Below, in pieces: positions 28,530 to 37,850 of a DNA stretch of 64,000 bases. Each line of letters opens with the position of its first letter. Positions within the stretch are counted from its first letter, which is position 1. Source of the stretch: Flavivirga spongiicola (GTDB lineage Bacteria > Bacteroidota > Bacteroidia > Flavobacteriales > Flavobacteriaceae); contig NZ_JAUOEO010000002.1 in assembly GCF_030540825.1 (NCBI RefSeq), forward strand, positions 744,001 through 808,000, in the 5' to 3' direction. The notes under the pieces were generated by a model. It saw only the letters and a list, made by a program, of their open reading frames with translations, did not search any database and was not told where the DNA came from. Both the position numbers and the translations under genes were made by a program.

Positions 28530-31500
28530 ATGAAAACAATTAAAAGTTTATGTTTATTGCTATTTATTTTATTTTTTAATTTTCTCTCCTCTCAATCCCC
28601 TAATGTCATTGTCGTCATTGCCGACGATATGGGCTGGTCACAAGTCAGTACGGGATTAACAAATTTGAACAACCCAAGCGATTTCTACGAAACTCCAACC
28701 TTGGAAACACTGGCATCGGAAGGCATTGCATTTCCATATGCTTATGTCAATGGCGCCAATTGTGCACCTACGCGAGCTGCTATTTTAAGTGGTCAATATG
28801 CTTCACGTCCGAACAATAATATTTGGGCAGTCGATAATTTAAATCGAGGAGGTAGTAGTACTTTGCTTATTGGACCCTCACAAGGATTACCATCTGGCAT
28901 TGATGAATTACCAGTAAGCGCTGTTACAATTGCAGAAACAATGAAAACTGTAGGTTATGCCACAGTTCATCTTGGAAAATTTCATGTAGGTGAAAACGAA
29001 AGTACAAACACAACAAATAATGCTGCTACAGATCAAGGTTTTGATACTAATTATGGTGGCGGTACAAAAGGAGCCCCAGGGAGTTATTTTGCTTCTAGCA
29101 GTGCTCCATATACTTTTCACAGTAATATTGGACCTGAATTAGATGTATATGCTTCTCCATATACCGCAGCAGAATCTATTTCTTTATCTGTAAATGGAGA
29201 TAACGCATTAGAAGGAACTAAAAAACATGTTAGTGATGCTATGGCAGATGCTGCCATTGATTGGATGGAAATAAATAAAAGCACACCTTTTTTTATGCAT
29301 TTTAGCAATTTTGCTATTCATGGTCCTTTTGATACTGGAAATGCTCGCCCAGATCTTGTGACTAAATATCAAGCTAAAACACCAAGCCAAATGGGACACA
29401 ATAGTATTGGTCAAGCTGCTATTGCTGAAGGTATGGATCAAACTATTGGTAGATTAGTAAATTATTTAAAAACTACTGCGGATCCTAGAAACCCAGGAAA
29501 AATGTTATCTGAAAACACTTTAGTATATTTTATATCAGATAATGGTGGTGCAATAGGTACTGATGATAATGGTCCTTTAAAAGGAATGAAAGGTGAATTG
29601 TATGAAGGCGGTATTCGTTCTGTGACAATAGCTTGGTCTGAAGCTCCCTGGTTGGCTAATAAAGGTACAGTAAATAATACACCTATTCTTGCTTTTGATT
29701 TGTATCCAACAATCGCAGAAATTGGAGGAGCATCTCTTCCTGGTGGATATGATATTGATGGAGAAAGCCAATGGCAAATGTTGAGCAATGGTACAGCAAT
29801 GACAAGAGAATCACTTTTTTGGCATTTTCCTGGATATCTTATAGATTCAAATAGAGACCAACGACCAGTATCTGTTATAAGAAAAGGGGATTATAAATTG
29901 ATTCATAATTACGAAACAGCATCTTATGAGATGTATAATTTGATTACTGATATTAGCGAAACAACAAACTTATTAGCTGGTAGTCCAGATCAAGCCACAT
30001 TAATTATTGCTAATGACTTGAGCACAGATTTGCAGAATCATTTGATAAATATTTCTGCGCCTTTACCAACATTCAGAAGTAATGGTACAACAGTACCTTT
30101 ACCTTATATAATTGATATTAATGGAGGTACTCCTAATTCTACAGATGGTTGTCAACCAACAAGTGGATATGAAGCTTATTGGGATTTTGATATAGCTAAT
30201 GCAACCATAAGTGAAGATGCTTCTGGAAATTCACACAATCCAATAACTACAGTTGGAGTGATTACCGGAGATAATTTAGATTTTAAAGAGGGTGATCAAT
30301 CTGCTGTTTTTAATGGTTCAACAAAAATACAGTATAGTGATGGAACATTTTTAAATGCAGCTACAACAACTAGAACTATGATGGTATGGGTTAAACCAAC
30401 TAATCTTACTGGTTTACAAAATGTATATGATGAAGGAGGTGGATCTATTGGTATAGCCTTGAGATTAAATGGGAGTAATTTAGAATATGTTGTAAGAGAT
30501 AGCGGTACAACTTTTGTACAAATTAGTTCTCCATTTCCAAATGATGGTAATTGGCATCACGTTGCTTTAGTATATGATGGCGGAAATGTTATTCAAAGAC
30601 TTTATATTGATGGTGTTGAGGTTGCTTCGGGAATTGCGCCATCCTCAATAGGAACGCATACAGGGTTTGGTGGTATTGGTGGAAGGCTCAGTGGAACGGA
30701 TAGTTTTAAAAATACTACTGATGCTTTTTTTACAGGGAAAATGGATGCTTTTGTAGTTTACAATGGGGTCTTAGGTGCAACAGAAATTAATGATTCAGCT
30801 TGTACTGCACCACCAGTTGTAGTTGCAAATGCAGGGCCAGATGTTACAATTTGTGATGGCGATAGCACTACCTTGACAGCTTCAGGCGGCACCACTTATT
30901 TATGGAATACAGGAGCTACTACTGCAAGTATTTCAGTAAGTCCAACAAGTACTACAACATATACAGTTACAGTTTCAGATGGAAGTACATCAGATGATGA
31001 CGATGTTATAGTAACAGTAAATGCCTTACCAGTTGCAGATGCAGGGGCTGATGTCACCATTGATGAAGGAAATTCAACTACTTTGACAGCCACAGGAGGG
31101 GGTACCTATTTATGGAGTACTGGAGCGACTACAGCAAGTATTAATGTAAGTCCAACATCCACAACAACATATACAGTCACAGTTACCCAAAATGGCTGTA
31201 GTTCTATCGACGATGTTATTGTAACGGTAAATTCAGTAGGGTGCTCTTACTCTGTTATTAACTCCGAAAACTTTGAATCTGGATGGGGTATTTGGAATGA
31301 TGGCGGGTCAGATAGTAGAAGAAGTTCAAATGATGCGATCTATGCTAACGGAACTTATTGCGTGAGGTTAAGAGATAATACTTCAACATCTGTTACAACT
31401 ACGGATAATTTAGATTTGTCAATTTATGAAGAGATTACTGTTGATTTTGGCTATTACTGTAGAAGTATGGATAATAGTAATGAAGACTTTTGGCTGCAAA

Positions 31501-32021
31501 TATCTACAGATGGCGGTGGAAATTTTACAACAGTAGAAGAATGGAATAGAGATGATGAATTTGTAAATGATCAATTTTATACAGATCAGGTTATAATTTC
31601 TGGTCCGTTTACTTCTACTACTCAGCTAAGGTTTAGAGCTGATGCTTCTGGAAATTCAGATTGGGTATATATAGATGATGTTGTTATTAGTGGTTGTAGT
31701 TCTGGTGGATCTTCAAAAATAACTTCTAATAAAACAAAAACAGACATAGGAACTATAGACGAAGAGGAACTTAATTTAACAGAAATTGAAACTATACTTT
31801 ATCCTAATCCGTTTAAAGAGGAGTTGATTATTAAAATCCAAGCTGAATATATTCAATCTAATATACGGATATTCAATATGCTTGGTCAATTGATTATCGA
31901 AGAGGATTATTCAAAAGAAACATTAATTAAGATACCAACCTCGAATTTAGAAAGTGGTCAGTATTTAATTAATATAAATATTGATGGAAAAACCATTCGC
32001 AAGCGAGTTGTAAAGAATTAA
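28530..32021 (+). CDS. Secreted modular sulfatase (sulfatase + LamG + Ig-like repeats + MAM-like + T9SS domain)
   Basis: The 1163-residue enzyme should hydrolyse sulfate esters outside the cell. It has a signal peptide (1-21), a sulfatase domain (about 23-500) with metal-binding IADDMGW and the formylglycine motif CAPTRAAILSG (Cys78), then VHLGKFHVGE, HGPF and YFISDNGG. A LamG domain follows (about 540-757), then two PKD/Ig-like repeats (about 763-900, each with TTLTA and STTTYTVTV), a MAM-like sandwich (about 907-1060) and a type A T9SS sorting domain (about 1083-1163). The cysteine form needs an anaerobic sulfatase-maturating or formylglycine-generating enzyme; none is in the window. It is the paralogue of the next gene. 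Confidence 0.93.
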   Translation: MKTIKSLCLLLFILFFNFLSSQSPNVIVVIADDMGWSQVSTGLTNLNNPSDFYETPTLETLASEGIAFPYAYVNGANCAPTRAAILSGQYASRPNNNIWAVDNLNRGGSSTLLIGPSQGLPSGIDELPVSAVTIAETMKTVGYATVHLGKFHVGENESTNTTNNAATDQGFDTNYGGGTKGAPGSYFASSSAPYTFHSNIGPELDVYASPYTAAESISLSVNGDNALEGTKKHVSDAMADAAIDWMEINKSTPFFMHFSNFAIHGPFDTGNARPDLVTKYQAKTPSQMGHNSIGQAAIAEGMDQTIGRLVNYLKTTADPRNPGKMLSENTLVYFISDNGGAIGTDDNGPLKGMKGELYEGGIRSVTIAWSEAPWLANKGTVNNTPILAFDLYPTIAEIGGASLPGGYDIDGESQWQMLSNGTAMTRESLFWHFPGYLIDSNRDQRPVSVIRKGDYKLIHNYETASYEMYNLITDISETTNLLAGSPDQATLIIANDLSTDLQNHLINISAPLPTFRSNGTTVPLPYIIDINGGTPNSTDGCQPTSGYEAYWDFDIANATISEDASGNSHNPITTVGVITGDNLDFKEGDQSAVFNGSTKIQYSDGTFLNAATTTRTMMVWVKPTNLTGLQNVYDEGGGSIGIALRLNGSNLEYVVRDSGTTFVQISSPFPNDGNWHHVALVYDGGNVIQRLYIDGVEVASGIAPSSIGTHTGFGGIGGRLSGTDSFKNTTDAFFTGKMDAFVVYNGVLGATEINDSACTAPPVVVANAGPDVTICDGDSTTLTASGGTTYLWNTGATTASISVSPTSTTTYTVTVSDGSTSDDDDVIVTVNALPVADAGADVTIDEGNSTTLTATGGGTYLWSTGATTASINVSPTSTTTYTVTVTQNGCSSIDDVIVTVNSVGCSYSVINSENFESGWGIWNDGGSDSRRSSNDAIYANGTYCVRLRDNTSTSVTTTDNLDLSIYEEITVDFGYYCRSMDNSNEDFWLQISTDGGGNFTTVEEWNRDDEFVNDQFYTDQVIISGPFTSTTQLRFRADASGNSDWVYIDDVVISGCSSGGSSKITSNKTKTDIGTIDEEELNLTEIETILYPNPFKEELIIKIQAEYIQSNIRIFNMLGQLIIEEDYSKETLIKIPTSNLESGQYLININIDGKTIRKRVVKN

Positions 32022-32052
32022 AATAAGATAAAAACGCATTGCAATTTTTATT

Positions 32053-32083
32053 AAAAAGAGAAGGATATAATCCTTCTCTTTTT
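32053..32083. terminator. Intrinsic terminator between the two tandem sulfatase genes
   Basis: A 13-bp perfect stem AAAAAGAGAAGGA / TCCTTCTCTTTTT has a five-base loop and a T-rich tail. It separates the two sulfatases into independent transcripts. Confidence 0.88.
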
Positions 32084-32137
32084 GCTTTTTTAATTAGATT
32101 AATTTCTTACATAGCATGTAGTATTTATATAAAAAAC

Positions 32138-32179
32138 CGATAAAATGATGTTTTTATTCGATAAAATACATTATTTTTG
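32138..32179 (+). promoter_or_regulatory. Operator-like direct repeat plus -7 box of the second sulfatase gene
   Basis: CGATAAAAT at 32138 and 32159 are spaced exactly 21 bases (two helical turns), followed by TATTTTTG at 32172-32179, 32 bases before the start codon. The repeats replace the -33 box, as expected for a site bound by an AraC-type activator. The identity of the activator is inference. Confidence 0.55.
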
Positions 32180-32210
32180 TTAAGACTATAAATTATTAAC
32201 TCCCAAATTT

Positions 32211-35200
32211 ATGAAAACAATAACTACTTATTTATTGCTGTTATTTTCTATTGTAGTTAATAAAGTTTACTCTCAATCCCCAAACGTCATTGTTATTATA
32301 GCAGACGATATGGGGTGGTCTCAAGTTAGTACAGGATTAACTAATTTAAATAACCCAAGTGATTTTTTTGAAACACCTAGACTGGAAACATTAGCTAGTG
32401 AAGGTATAGCTTTTCCTTATGGTTATGTTAATGGCTCAAACTGTGCGCCAACAAGAGCGGCACTTTTAAGTGGGCAATATGCTTCACGGCCAACAAATAA
32501 CATATTTGCTGTTGATAATTTAAATAGAGGGGGGAATTCTACCTTACTTGTTGGTCCAGATAATGGGTTGCCGAGCGGAATAGATGAACTTCCTGTTACA
32601 GCTATAACCTTAGCAGAAACCATGAAGGTAGCCGGTTATAGAACAGTACATTTAGGAAAATACCATGTTGGAGAAAATGAAGCAACTAATGTTACTGATA
32701 ATGCAGCAACTGATCAGGGGTTTGATGTTAATTATGGAGGCGGAACCAAAGGGAACCCAGGTAATTATTTTGCATCCAACAGTGGAGCTCCATATACTTT
32801 TGGCAGCAGTATTGGACCTGAATTAGATCCGTATGCAGATCCTTATACCGCAGCAGAATCTTTAATGTTGGCTGGAGATAATTCTTTAGAGGGCACAGCA
32901 AAACATGTTACCGATGCGATGGCAGATGCAGCTATGGATTTTATCGATGCAAATATTAACAGTCCTTTTTTCATGCATTTTAGCAATTTTGCTATACATG
33001 GTCCATTTAACCCAAGTGATGCACGACCAGATTTAAGGGCGAAATATAATGCAAAAGCTATTAGTGATCCAAGCTCCATGGGGCATGATAGAAAACCTGG
33101 ACAAGCAGCTTTAGCTGAAGGTATGGATCAGACCATAGGTAGATTAATAGATTATTTAAAAACGACAGCAGACCCTAGAAACCCAGGGCAAATGTTATCG
33201 GCAAATACCTTAGTTTATTTTATTTCAGATAATGGAGGGGCAGTTCATAGTGATGATGCTGGTCCTTTAAGGGGCATGAAAGGAGAATGGTACGAAGGCG
33301 GGATCAGATCCGTTAGTATTGTATGGTCTGAAGCACCATGGTTAGCAAATAAAGGAACCATTAATACAACGCCTATTATTGGGTTTGATATATATCCAAC
33401 ATTTGTAGAAGTTGCCGGTGGTACTTTACCAGCTAGTTATGATATTGATGGCGTAAGTCATTGGCAAATGCTAACTAACGGGACTGCTTTAGGTAGAGAT
33501 GCCTTATACTGGCATTATCCAGGGTATCTTATAGATTCAAATCGTGATGCCAGACCCGTTTCTATTATTAGAAAAGGAGATTATAAATTAATTTATAATT
33601 ATGAAACAGAATCTTATGAATTGTATCACTTAATAAATGATATAAGTGAAACTACTAATTTATTAGCAGGTAGCCCAGATTCAGCTACATTAATTATTGG
33701 TAATGATATGAGTACTGATTTACGAAATCATTTAATAAATATATCTGCTCCTTTACCAACTTACAGAAGTAATGGACTAACAGTTCCTTTACCTTATATA
33801 ATTAGTACTTCTGGAAGTGGTTCAAATTCAACAGATGGTTGTCAGGCAGTAGCAGGATATGAAGCTTATTGGGATTTCGATTCCGTTAGTGATGCTAATG
33901 ACGCTTCTGGAAATGGACATGATCCAAACCCCGTTAATGGTACATTAACCTATGATACTATAGATTTTAAAGAAGGAGATCAATCAGTCATATTTGATGG
34001 AACGGTTGATATAAACTATAGTAGTGCTACATTTTTATCTGAAATAACAACTGCTCGAACAGTTTCAGTATGGATAAAACCTACTAACTTGTCAGGAATT
34101 CAAGAAATATTTGATGAAGGAGGTAATACGGTAGGGATAGCAATGCGCCTTAATGGTTCAGATTTAGAGTCCATAGTAAGAGAGTCTTCAATAATTTCAA
34201 ATAGTTTGAGTGCCGCTTTTCCGTCTGATGGCGATTGGCATCATGTCGCTTTAGTATATGATGGATCGATTACGAGCCACAAACTATATATTGACGGTGT
34301 TGAAGTAGCTACAAATAGTTCAGCACCAAGCTCTATTGGTTCTCATAATACTACGGGAGGTGGTATTGGAGGAGTGATTGGTAGTTGGGATAGTTTTAGT
34401 GTTTCAGCAGATAGCTATTTTTCAGGTAAAATGGATGCATTTTCTGTTTATAATACAGCGTTATCTACTTCACTAATTCAAAATGCCTCGTGTTTAGTTG
34501 TTGCCAATTCAACTGCTGGTTGTCAACCAACAAGCGGATATGAAGCCTATTGGGATTTTGATCTAGCAAGTAATGCGGATGATGCTTCTGGAAATGCACA
34601 TAACCCAACGGCTTTAACATCTACTGGAATTACATATGATATTTCAGATTTTAAAGAAGGAGACCGGTCTGTAGTGTTTAATGGAACGGAAGCTATTCAA
34701 TATGCAACTAATTCTAGCTCTCCTGATAGTTTTTTAAATGCATCGACAAGTTCAAGAAGTATTGCAGCCTGGATGAAGCCAACTCATTTAATAGGAATTC
34801 AAGATATATTTGATGAAGGTGGCCAAAATATTGGTATAGCCATAAGATTAAATGGAAGTGATTTAGAATCTATTGTTAGAGAATCTTCTTCAGTTTCTAC
34901 TAGCTTAAGTGCGGCATTTCCATCAGATGGTGATTGGCACCACATAGCATTAGTATATGATGGCACCAATACAAAACATACTTTATATATAGATGGTAGT
35001 GAGGTAGCAAATAGTAATAGTGCACCTTCTTCAATAACTAGTCATTTTAGTTATGGTGGTATTGGAGGGAAATTAAGTGGAAATGATAGTTTTCAAAATT
35101 CTTCAGATGCTTATTTTACTGGTAAAATGGATGCATTTGCAGTTTATGATATTGTTTTGACACCTGTACAAATTCAAGATCTTAGTACAACTTGGTATTT

Positions 35201-35669
35201 AGACTCAGATGGTGATAATTATGCAATATCTACCACTCAAAGCTGTACCAGCCCAGGAGTAGGTTATACCGCAACCGTATTACCAGTAACCGATTGTGAT
35301 GATTCTGATATTGGGATTAATCCAGACGCCACCGAAATTCCTGATAATGCTATTGATGAAGATTGTGATGGAACGGCTCAAACAACTTTAAGTGCTAATA
35401 GCTTCAACCTTGAAAATGTATCTATAACACCCAATCCATTTAATGAAACTATTAACGTAAAAGTGCCATTAAATTACAATAATGACACGTTAGATATTGT
35501 ACTATTCGATTTAAACGGAAGAATTATTTACAATAAAAATGTAGTAAGTAAAAATGATAAAGTTGAAATACCGATAGGTTTAAACCAATTAAGTAAAGGC
35601 GCTTACTTTATTAAAATTACTAGTAAAAACTTTGGAACTACTATTACAAAAAAGTTAATTAAATATTGA
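32211..35669 (+). CDS. Secreted modular sulfatase (sulfatase + two LamG + MopE-like metal-binding + T9SS domain)
   Basis: The 1152-residue enzyme is the paralogue of the gene at 28530. The signal peptide (1-21) and sulfatase domain (about 23-515) align with it almost without gaps, including CAPTRAALLSG with Cys78 at the same position. After the catalytic domain it has two LamG domains in tandem (about 543-763 and 770-993), a calcium-binding MopE-like segment (about 993-1058: DSDGDNY ... DCDDSDIGINPDATEIPDNAIDEDCDG, in pieces) and a type A T9SS sorting domain (about 1063-1152). The second LamG (CQPTSGYEAYWDFD) is closer to that of the neighbour than the first is. It should act at or outside the cell surface; the substrate is unknown. 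Confidence 0.93.
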   Translation: MKTITTYLLLLFSIVVNKVYSQSPNVIVIIADDMGWSQVSTGLTNLNNPSDFFETPRLETLASEGIAFPYGYVNGSNCAPTRAALLSGQYASRPTNNIFAVDNLNRGGNSTLLVGPDNGLPSGIDELPVTAITLAETMKVAGYRTVHLGKYHVGENEATNVTDNAATDQGFDVNYGGGTKGNPGNYFASNSGAPYTFGSSIGPELDPYADPYTAAESLMLAGDNSLEGTAKHVTDAMADAAMDFIDANINSPFFMHFSNFAIHGPFNPSDARPDLRAKYNAKAISDPSSMGHDRKPGQAALAEGMDQTIGRLIDYLKTTADPRNPGQMLSANTLVYFISDNGGAVHSDDAGPLRGMKGEWYEGGIRSVSIVWSEAPWLANKGTINTTPIIGFDIYPTFVEVAGGTLPASYDIDGVSHWQMLTNGTALGRDALYWHYPGYLIDSNRDARPVSIIRKGDYKLIYNYETESYELYHLINDISETTNLLAGSPDSATLIIGNDMSTDLRNHLINISAPLPTYRSNGLTVPLPYIISTSGSGSNSTDGCQAVAGYEAYWDFDSVSDANDASGNGHDPNPVNGTLTYDTIDFKEGDQSVIFDGTVDINYSSATFLSEITTARTVSVWIKPTNLSGIQEIFDEGGNTVGIAMRLNGSDLESIVRESSIISNSLSAAFPSDGDWHHVALVYDGSITSHKLYIDGVEVATNSSAPSSIGSHNTTGGGIGGVIGSWDSFSVSADSYFSGKMDAFSVYNTALSTSLIQNASCLVVANSTAGCQPTSGYEAYWDFDLASNADDASGNAHNPTALTSTGITYDISDFKEGDRSVVFNGTEAIQYATNSSSPDSFLNASTSSRSIAAWMKPTHLIGIQDIFDEGGQNIGIAIRLNGSDLESIVRESSSVSTSLSAAFPSDGDWHHIALVYDGTNTKHTLYIDGSEVANSNSAPSSITSHFSYGGIGGKLSGNDSFQNSSDAYFTGKMDAFAVYDIVLTPVQIQDLSTTWYLDSDGDNYAISTTQSCTSPGVGYTATVLPVTDCDDSDIGINPDATEIPDNAIDEDCDGTAQTTLSANSFNLENVSITPNPFNETINVKVPLNYNNDTLDIVLFDLNGRIIYNKNVVSKNDKVEIPIGLNQLSKGAYFIKITSKNFGTTITKKLIKY

Positions 35670-35766
35670 AAAAGTTTAAACCGCTTCATTGATCTATAAA
35701 ATAGAAAACCTTAGTTTTATTAGAATAAAAATGAGGAGGTCTAGAAAGCCTATGTAATTTGTTTTT

Positions 35767-36354
35767 TTATAAAGTATTACAAGGTTGATAAGAGAAAGAA
35801 GGCGCGTTAAAAATTTTAGGTTCAATTTCTTTTGAGGTATAATAGGCTAAGAGGGTGAATTTTCTGATTGCTATTAAAAAATGATATATGAGATATTGAT
35901 TATTATCATCAATTTTATCTTCTTTTTTTTCTATAAATTCTAGTATTTCTTTTTGTTCTGAAATGTTTTTTTTGAAATAATGACTTAACATGTCCTCAAA
36001 ATTTTTTCTTGTTCCTTTTTCAACGCTTTTATCAAACCGTTCTTGAAATTTATTTTGAAAAATGCGACCACCTCTTAAAAAAAGGTTTTGCTCTTTTTTT
36101 GAAACGACATTCTTTAAAAGAAGATCTATAAATTGTGGTGTATTCACTTCTAATGCCCCTATATTTTCCCCTTTAGGTAAAATAATATCAGACAATTGCT
36201 CCACAACAAAGGCTTGTGTTGTATTTAAAAATATAGGTTTCCAACCTGTTCCGGTTTTAGATTCACAGGAACTTAGCAGATGGAGTAGTGCGGGTGTAGC
36301 CATTGTATACCCAACTGATGCTCCCATTATTTTTAATAAACGTCTTCTATCCAT
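35767..36354 (-). CDS. Gluconate 2-dehydrogenase subunit 3 family protein (Tat signal)
   Basis: The 195-residue protein begins with a twin-arginine signal, MDRRRLLKIMGASVGYTM, which also ends in LLSSC and could be a Tat lipoprotein lipobox. The remainder matches the small subunit of GMC-type dehydrogenases: AFVVEQLSDIILPKGENIGALEVNTPQFIDLL. In known FAD-dependent sugar dehydrogenases this subunit carries the flavoprotein across the inner membrane and supports electron transfer. It is the last gene of the operon, two genes after its likely partner, the GMC oxidoreductase at 37851. Confidence 0.85.
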   Translation of the reverse strand: MDRRRLLKIMGASVGYTMATPALLHLLSSCESKTGTGWKPIFLNTTQAFVVEQLSDIILPKGENIGALEVNTPQFIDLLLKNVVSKKEQNLFLRGGRIFQNKFQERFDKSVEKGTRKNFEDMLSHYFKKNISEQKEILEFIEKKEDKIDDNNQYLIYHFLIAIRKFTLLAYYTSKEIEPKIFNAPSFSYQPCNTL

Positions 36355-36375
36355 TTTTACTGTTTATTCAAGTGA

Positions 36376-37830
36376 TTAAAGCTTTTTGATTTTATAGTTG
36401 ATTCCTAAATCATTATTTCTAACATCTTTTAATTTTTGCTTTAATTTTTGTTTAAAATATGCTACCTCTTTTTCGTATTGAGGAAGTTTAGCCAAATTAT
36501 GATATTGCTTCGGGTCGGTTTCCATATCAAATAGTTCAATACCTTCTGATGCATCTTCATTATACTGAATATATGCCCATTTTTTTGTTCTTAATAAAAA
36601 CGTTTTACCTCCTTGAGTCACAGAAAAAGCCATATCGCGTACTTTATGTTTAGGATTGTTTATTGTTTTGACTAAACTTTTTCCTTGTACATGCTTTGAG
36701 TAGGGTAATTTTGCTAATTCTGAAAGCGTAGGATATAAATCGATTAGCTCAACAAAAGAATGACAAACTTGAGGAGATTTACCAGGGACTTTTATAATTA
36801 AAGGGACTCGTGCAGATTCTTCTTTTAAGCTAACTTTCATCCAAAATTCATGTTCTCCCAAATGAAAACCATGGTCCGAAGTAAAAATAACAATCGTGTT
36901 ATCTTCTAAACCTTCCTCTTTTAAGGTTTTCATTATTTTACCTACTTGTTTATCCATATAAGCAACTGATGCATAGTATGCGGCAATGGCCTTTTTTTTC
37001 TGGGGGTTTGTTATTTGATCTTTTACACTATTTACATAATTGATTCCTTTTTTTGGAATATCGTTCCAGTCTCCATCAAAATTATAAGGTAATTTTATTT
37101 CTTGAGAAGGATATGGTTCGAAATAGCTTTTTGGGGCTACAAAAGGAACATGAGGGCGCACAAAACCTACAGCTAGAAAAAATGGAGTGTTTTTATGTTT
37201 GCGTATCAATTCTGAGGCTTTGGCTGCTGTTTTTCCATCAGAATGTAACATATCATCACCATCGGCTTTAACAATGGTCATGACATTTCCCCCTCTAATA
37301 GGTTTGGTGCCATCAGGATTTCCCTGTACCAGTTCACCTTCACCTTTAGCTTTCCATTCGGGACCTTGACTATTATATCTTTCATTCCATGAGGCGATAT
37401 CATCGGTTCCGTCTGTTCCCATTTCAATATCTATAGGAACTCCCATATGATAAATCTTGCTAACTCTTGCTGTGAAATAATCATTTTTCTTGAATATTTG
37501 AGGTAGTGTATGACGTTTATCACCTATATTTTCTCTTCCGCTAACATACCCATAAGTTTGAGTAGCACTTGGGTAATAACCGGACATTAGGGAGGCTCTG
37601 GAAGGACCACATACGGGATATTGGCAATAGGCTTTGGTATATTGAATGCCTTCTTTTGCAATTTTATCTATATGAGGCGTTCTGGAAACACCATTTTCAT
37701 AACAGGAAACAGCCGTAGTTGTTAAATCATCTGCTATTATAAATAAAACATTCATTTTTTCTTGTACTTGAGCATTTAATAAGCATGTACTTGCCAAAAA
37801 GGAAATTAGGAAGGCTAATCTGTTTTTCAT
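36376..37830 (-). CDS. Sulfatase, iduronate-2-sulfatase-like
   Basis: The 484-residue enzyme has a signal peptide (1-20, LLNAQ) and sulfatase motifs: metal-binding IIADDL, formylglycine motif CGPSRASLMSG with Cys74, and VGFVRPHVPFVAP, then FTSDHGFHLGEHEFWMKVSLKEESARVPLII. This last block and the YP-C-GPSR context match iduronate-2-sulfatase-type enzymes. There is no T9SS sorting domain, so it should be periplasmic. The natural substrate of such marine enzymes is often a 2-sulfated uronic acid or similar, but this is not fixed by sequence. It lies between the GMC gene (20-base gap) and the small-subunit gene (21-base gap). Confidence 0.92.
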   Translation of the reverse strand: MKNRLAFLISFLASTCLLNAQVQEKMNVLFIIADDLTTTAVSCYENGVSRTPHIDKIAKEGIQYTKAYCQYPVCGPSRASLMSGYYPSATQTYGYVSGRENIGDKRHTLPQIFKKNDYFTARVSKIYHMGVPIDIEMGTDGTDDIASWNERYNSQGPEWKAKGEGELVQGNPDGTKPIRGGNVMTIVKADGDDMLHSDGKTAAKASELIRKHKNTPFFLAVGFVRPHVPFVAPKSYFEPYPSQEIKLPYNFDGDWNDIPKKGINYVNSVKDQITNPQKKKAIAAYYASVAYMDKQVGKIMKTLKEEGLEDNTIVIFTSDHGFHLGEHEFWMKVSLKEESARVPLIIKVPGKSPQVCHSFVELIDLYPTLSELAKLPYSKHVQGKSLVKTINNPKHKVRDMAFSVTQGGKTFLLRTKKWAYIQYNEDASEGIELFDMETDPKQYHNLAKLPQYEKEVAYFKQKLKQKLKDVRNNDLGINYKIKKL

Positions 37831-37850
37831 TTTACTATTATAGTTTTAGT

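Noticed and set aside
30820..31230. CRISPR-like repeats
   Set aside because: The repeats are in-frame Ig-like protein modules of a sulfatase, not spaced identical DNA repeats.
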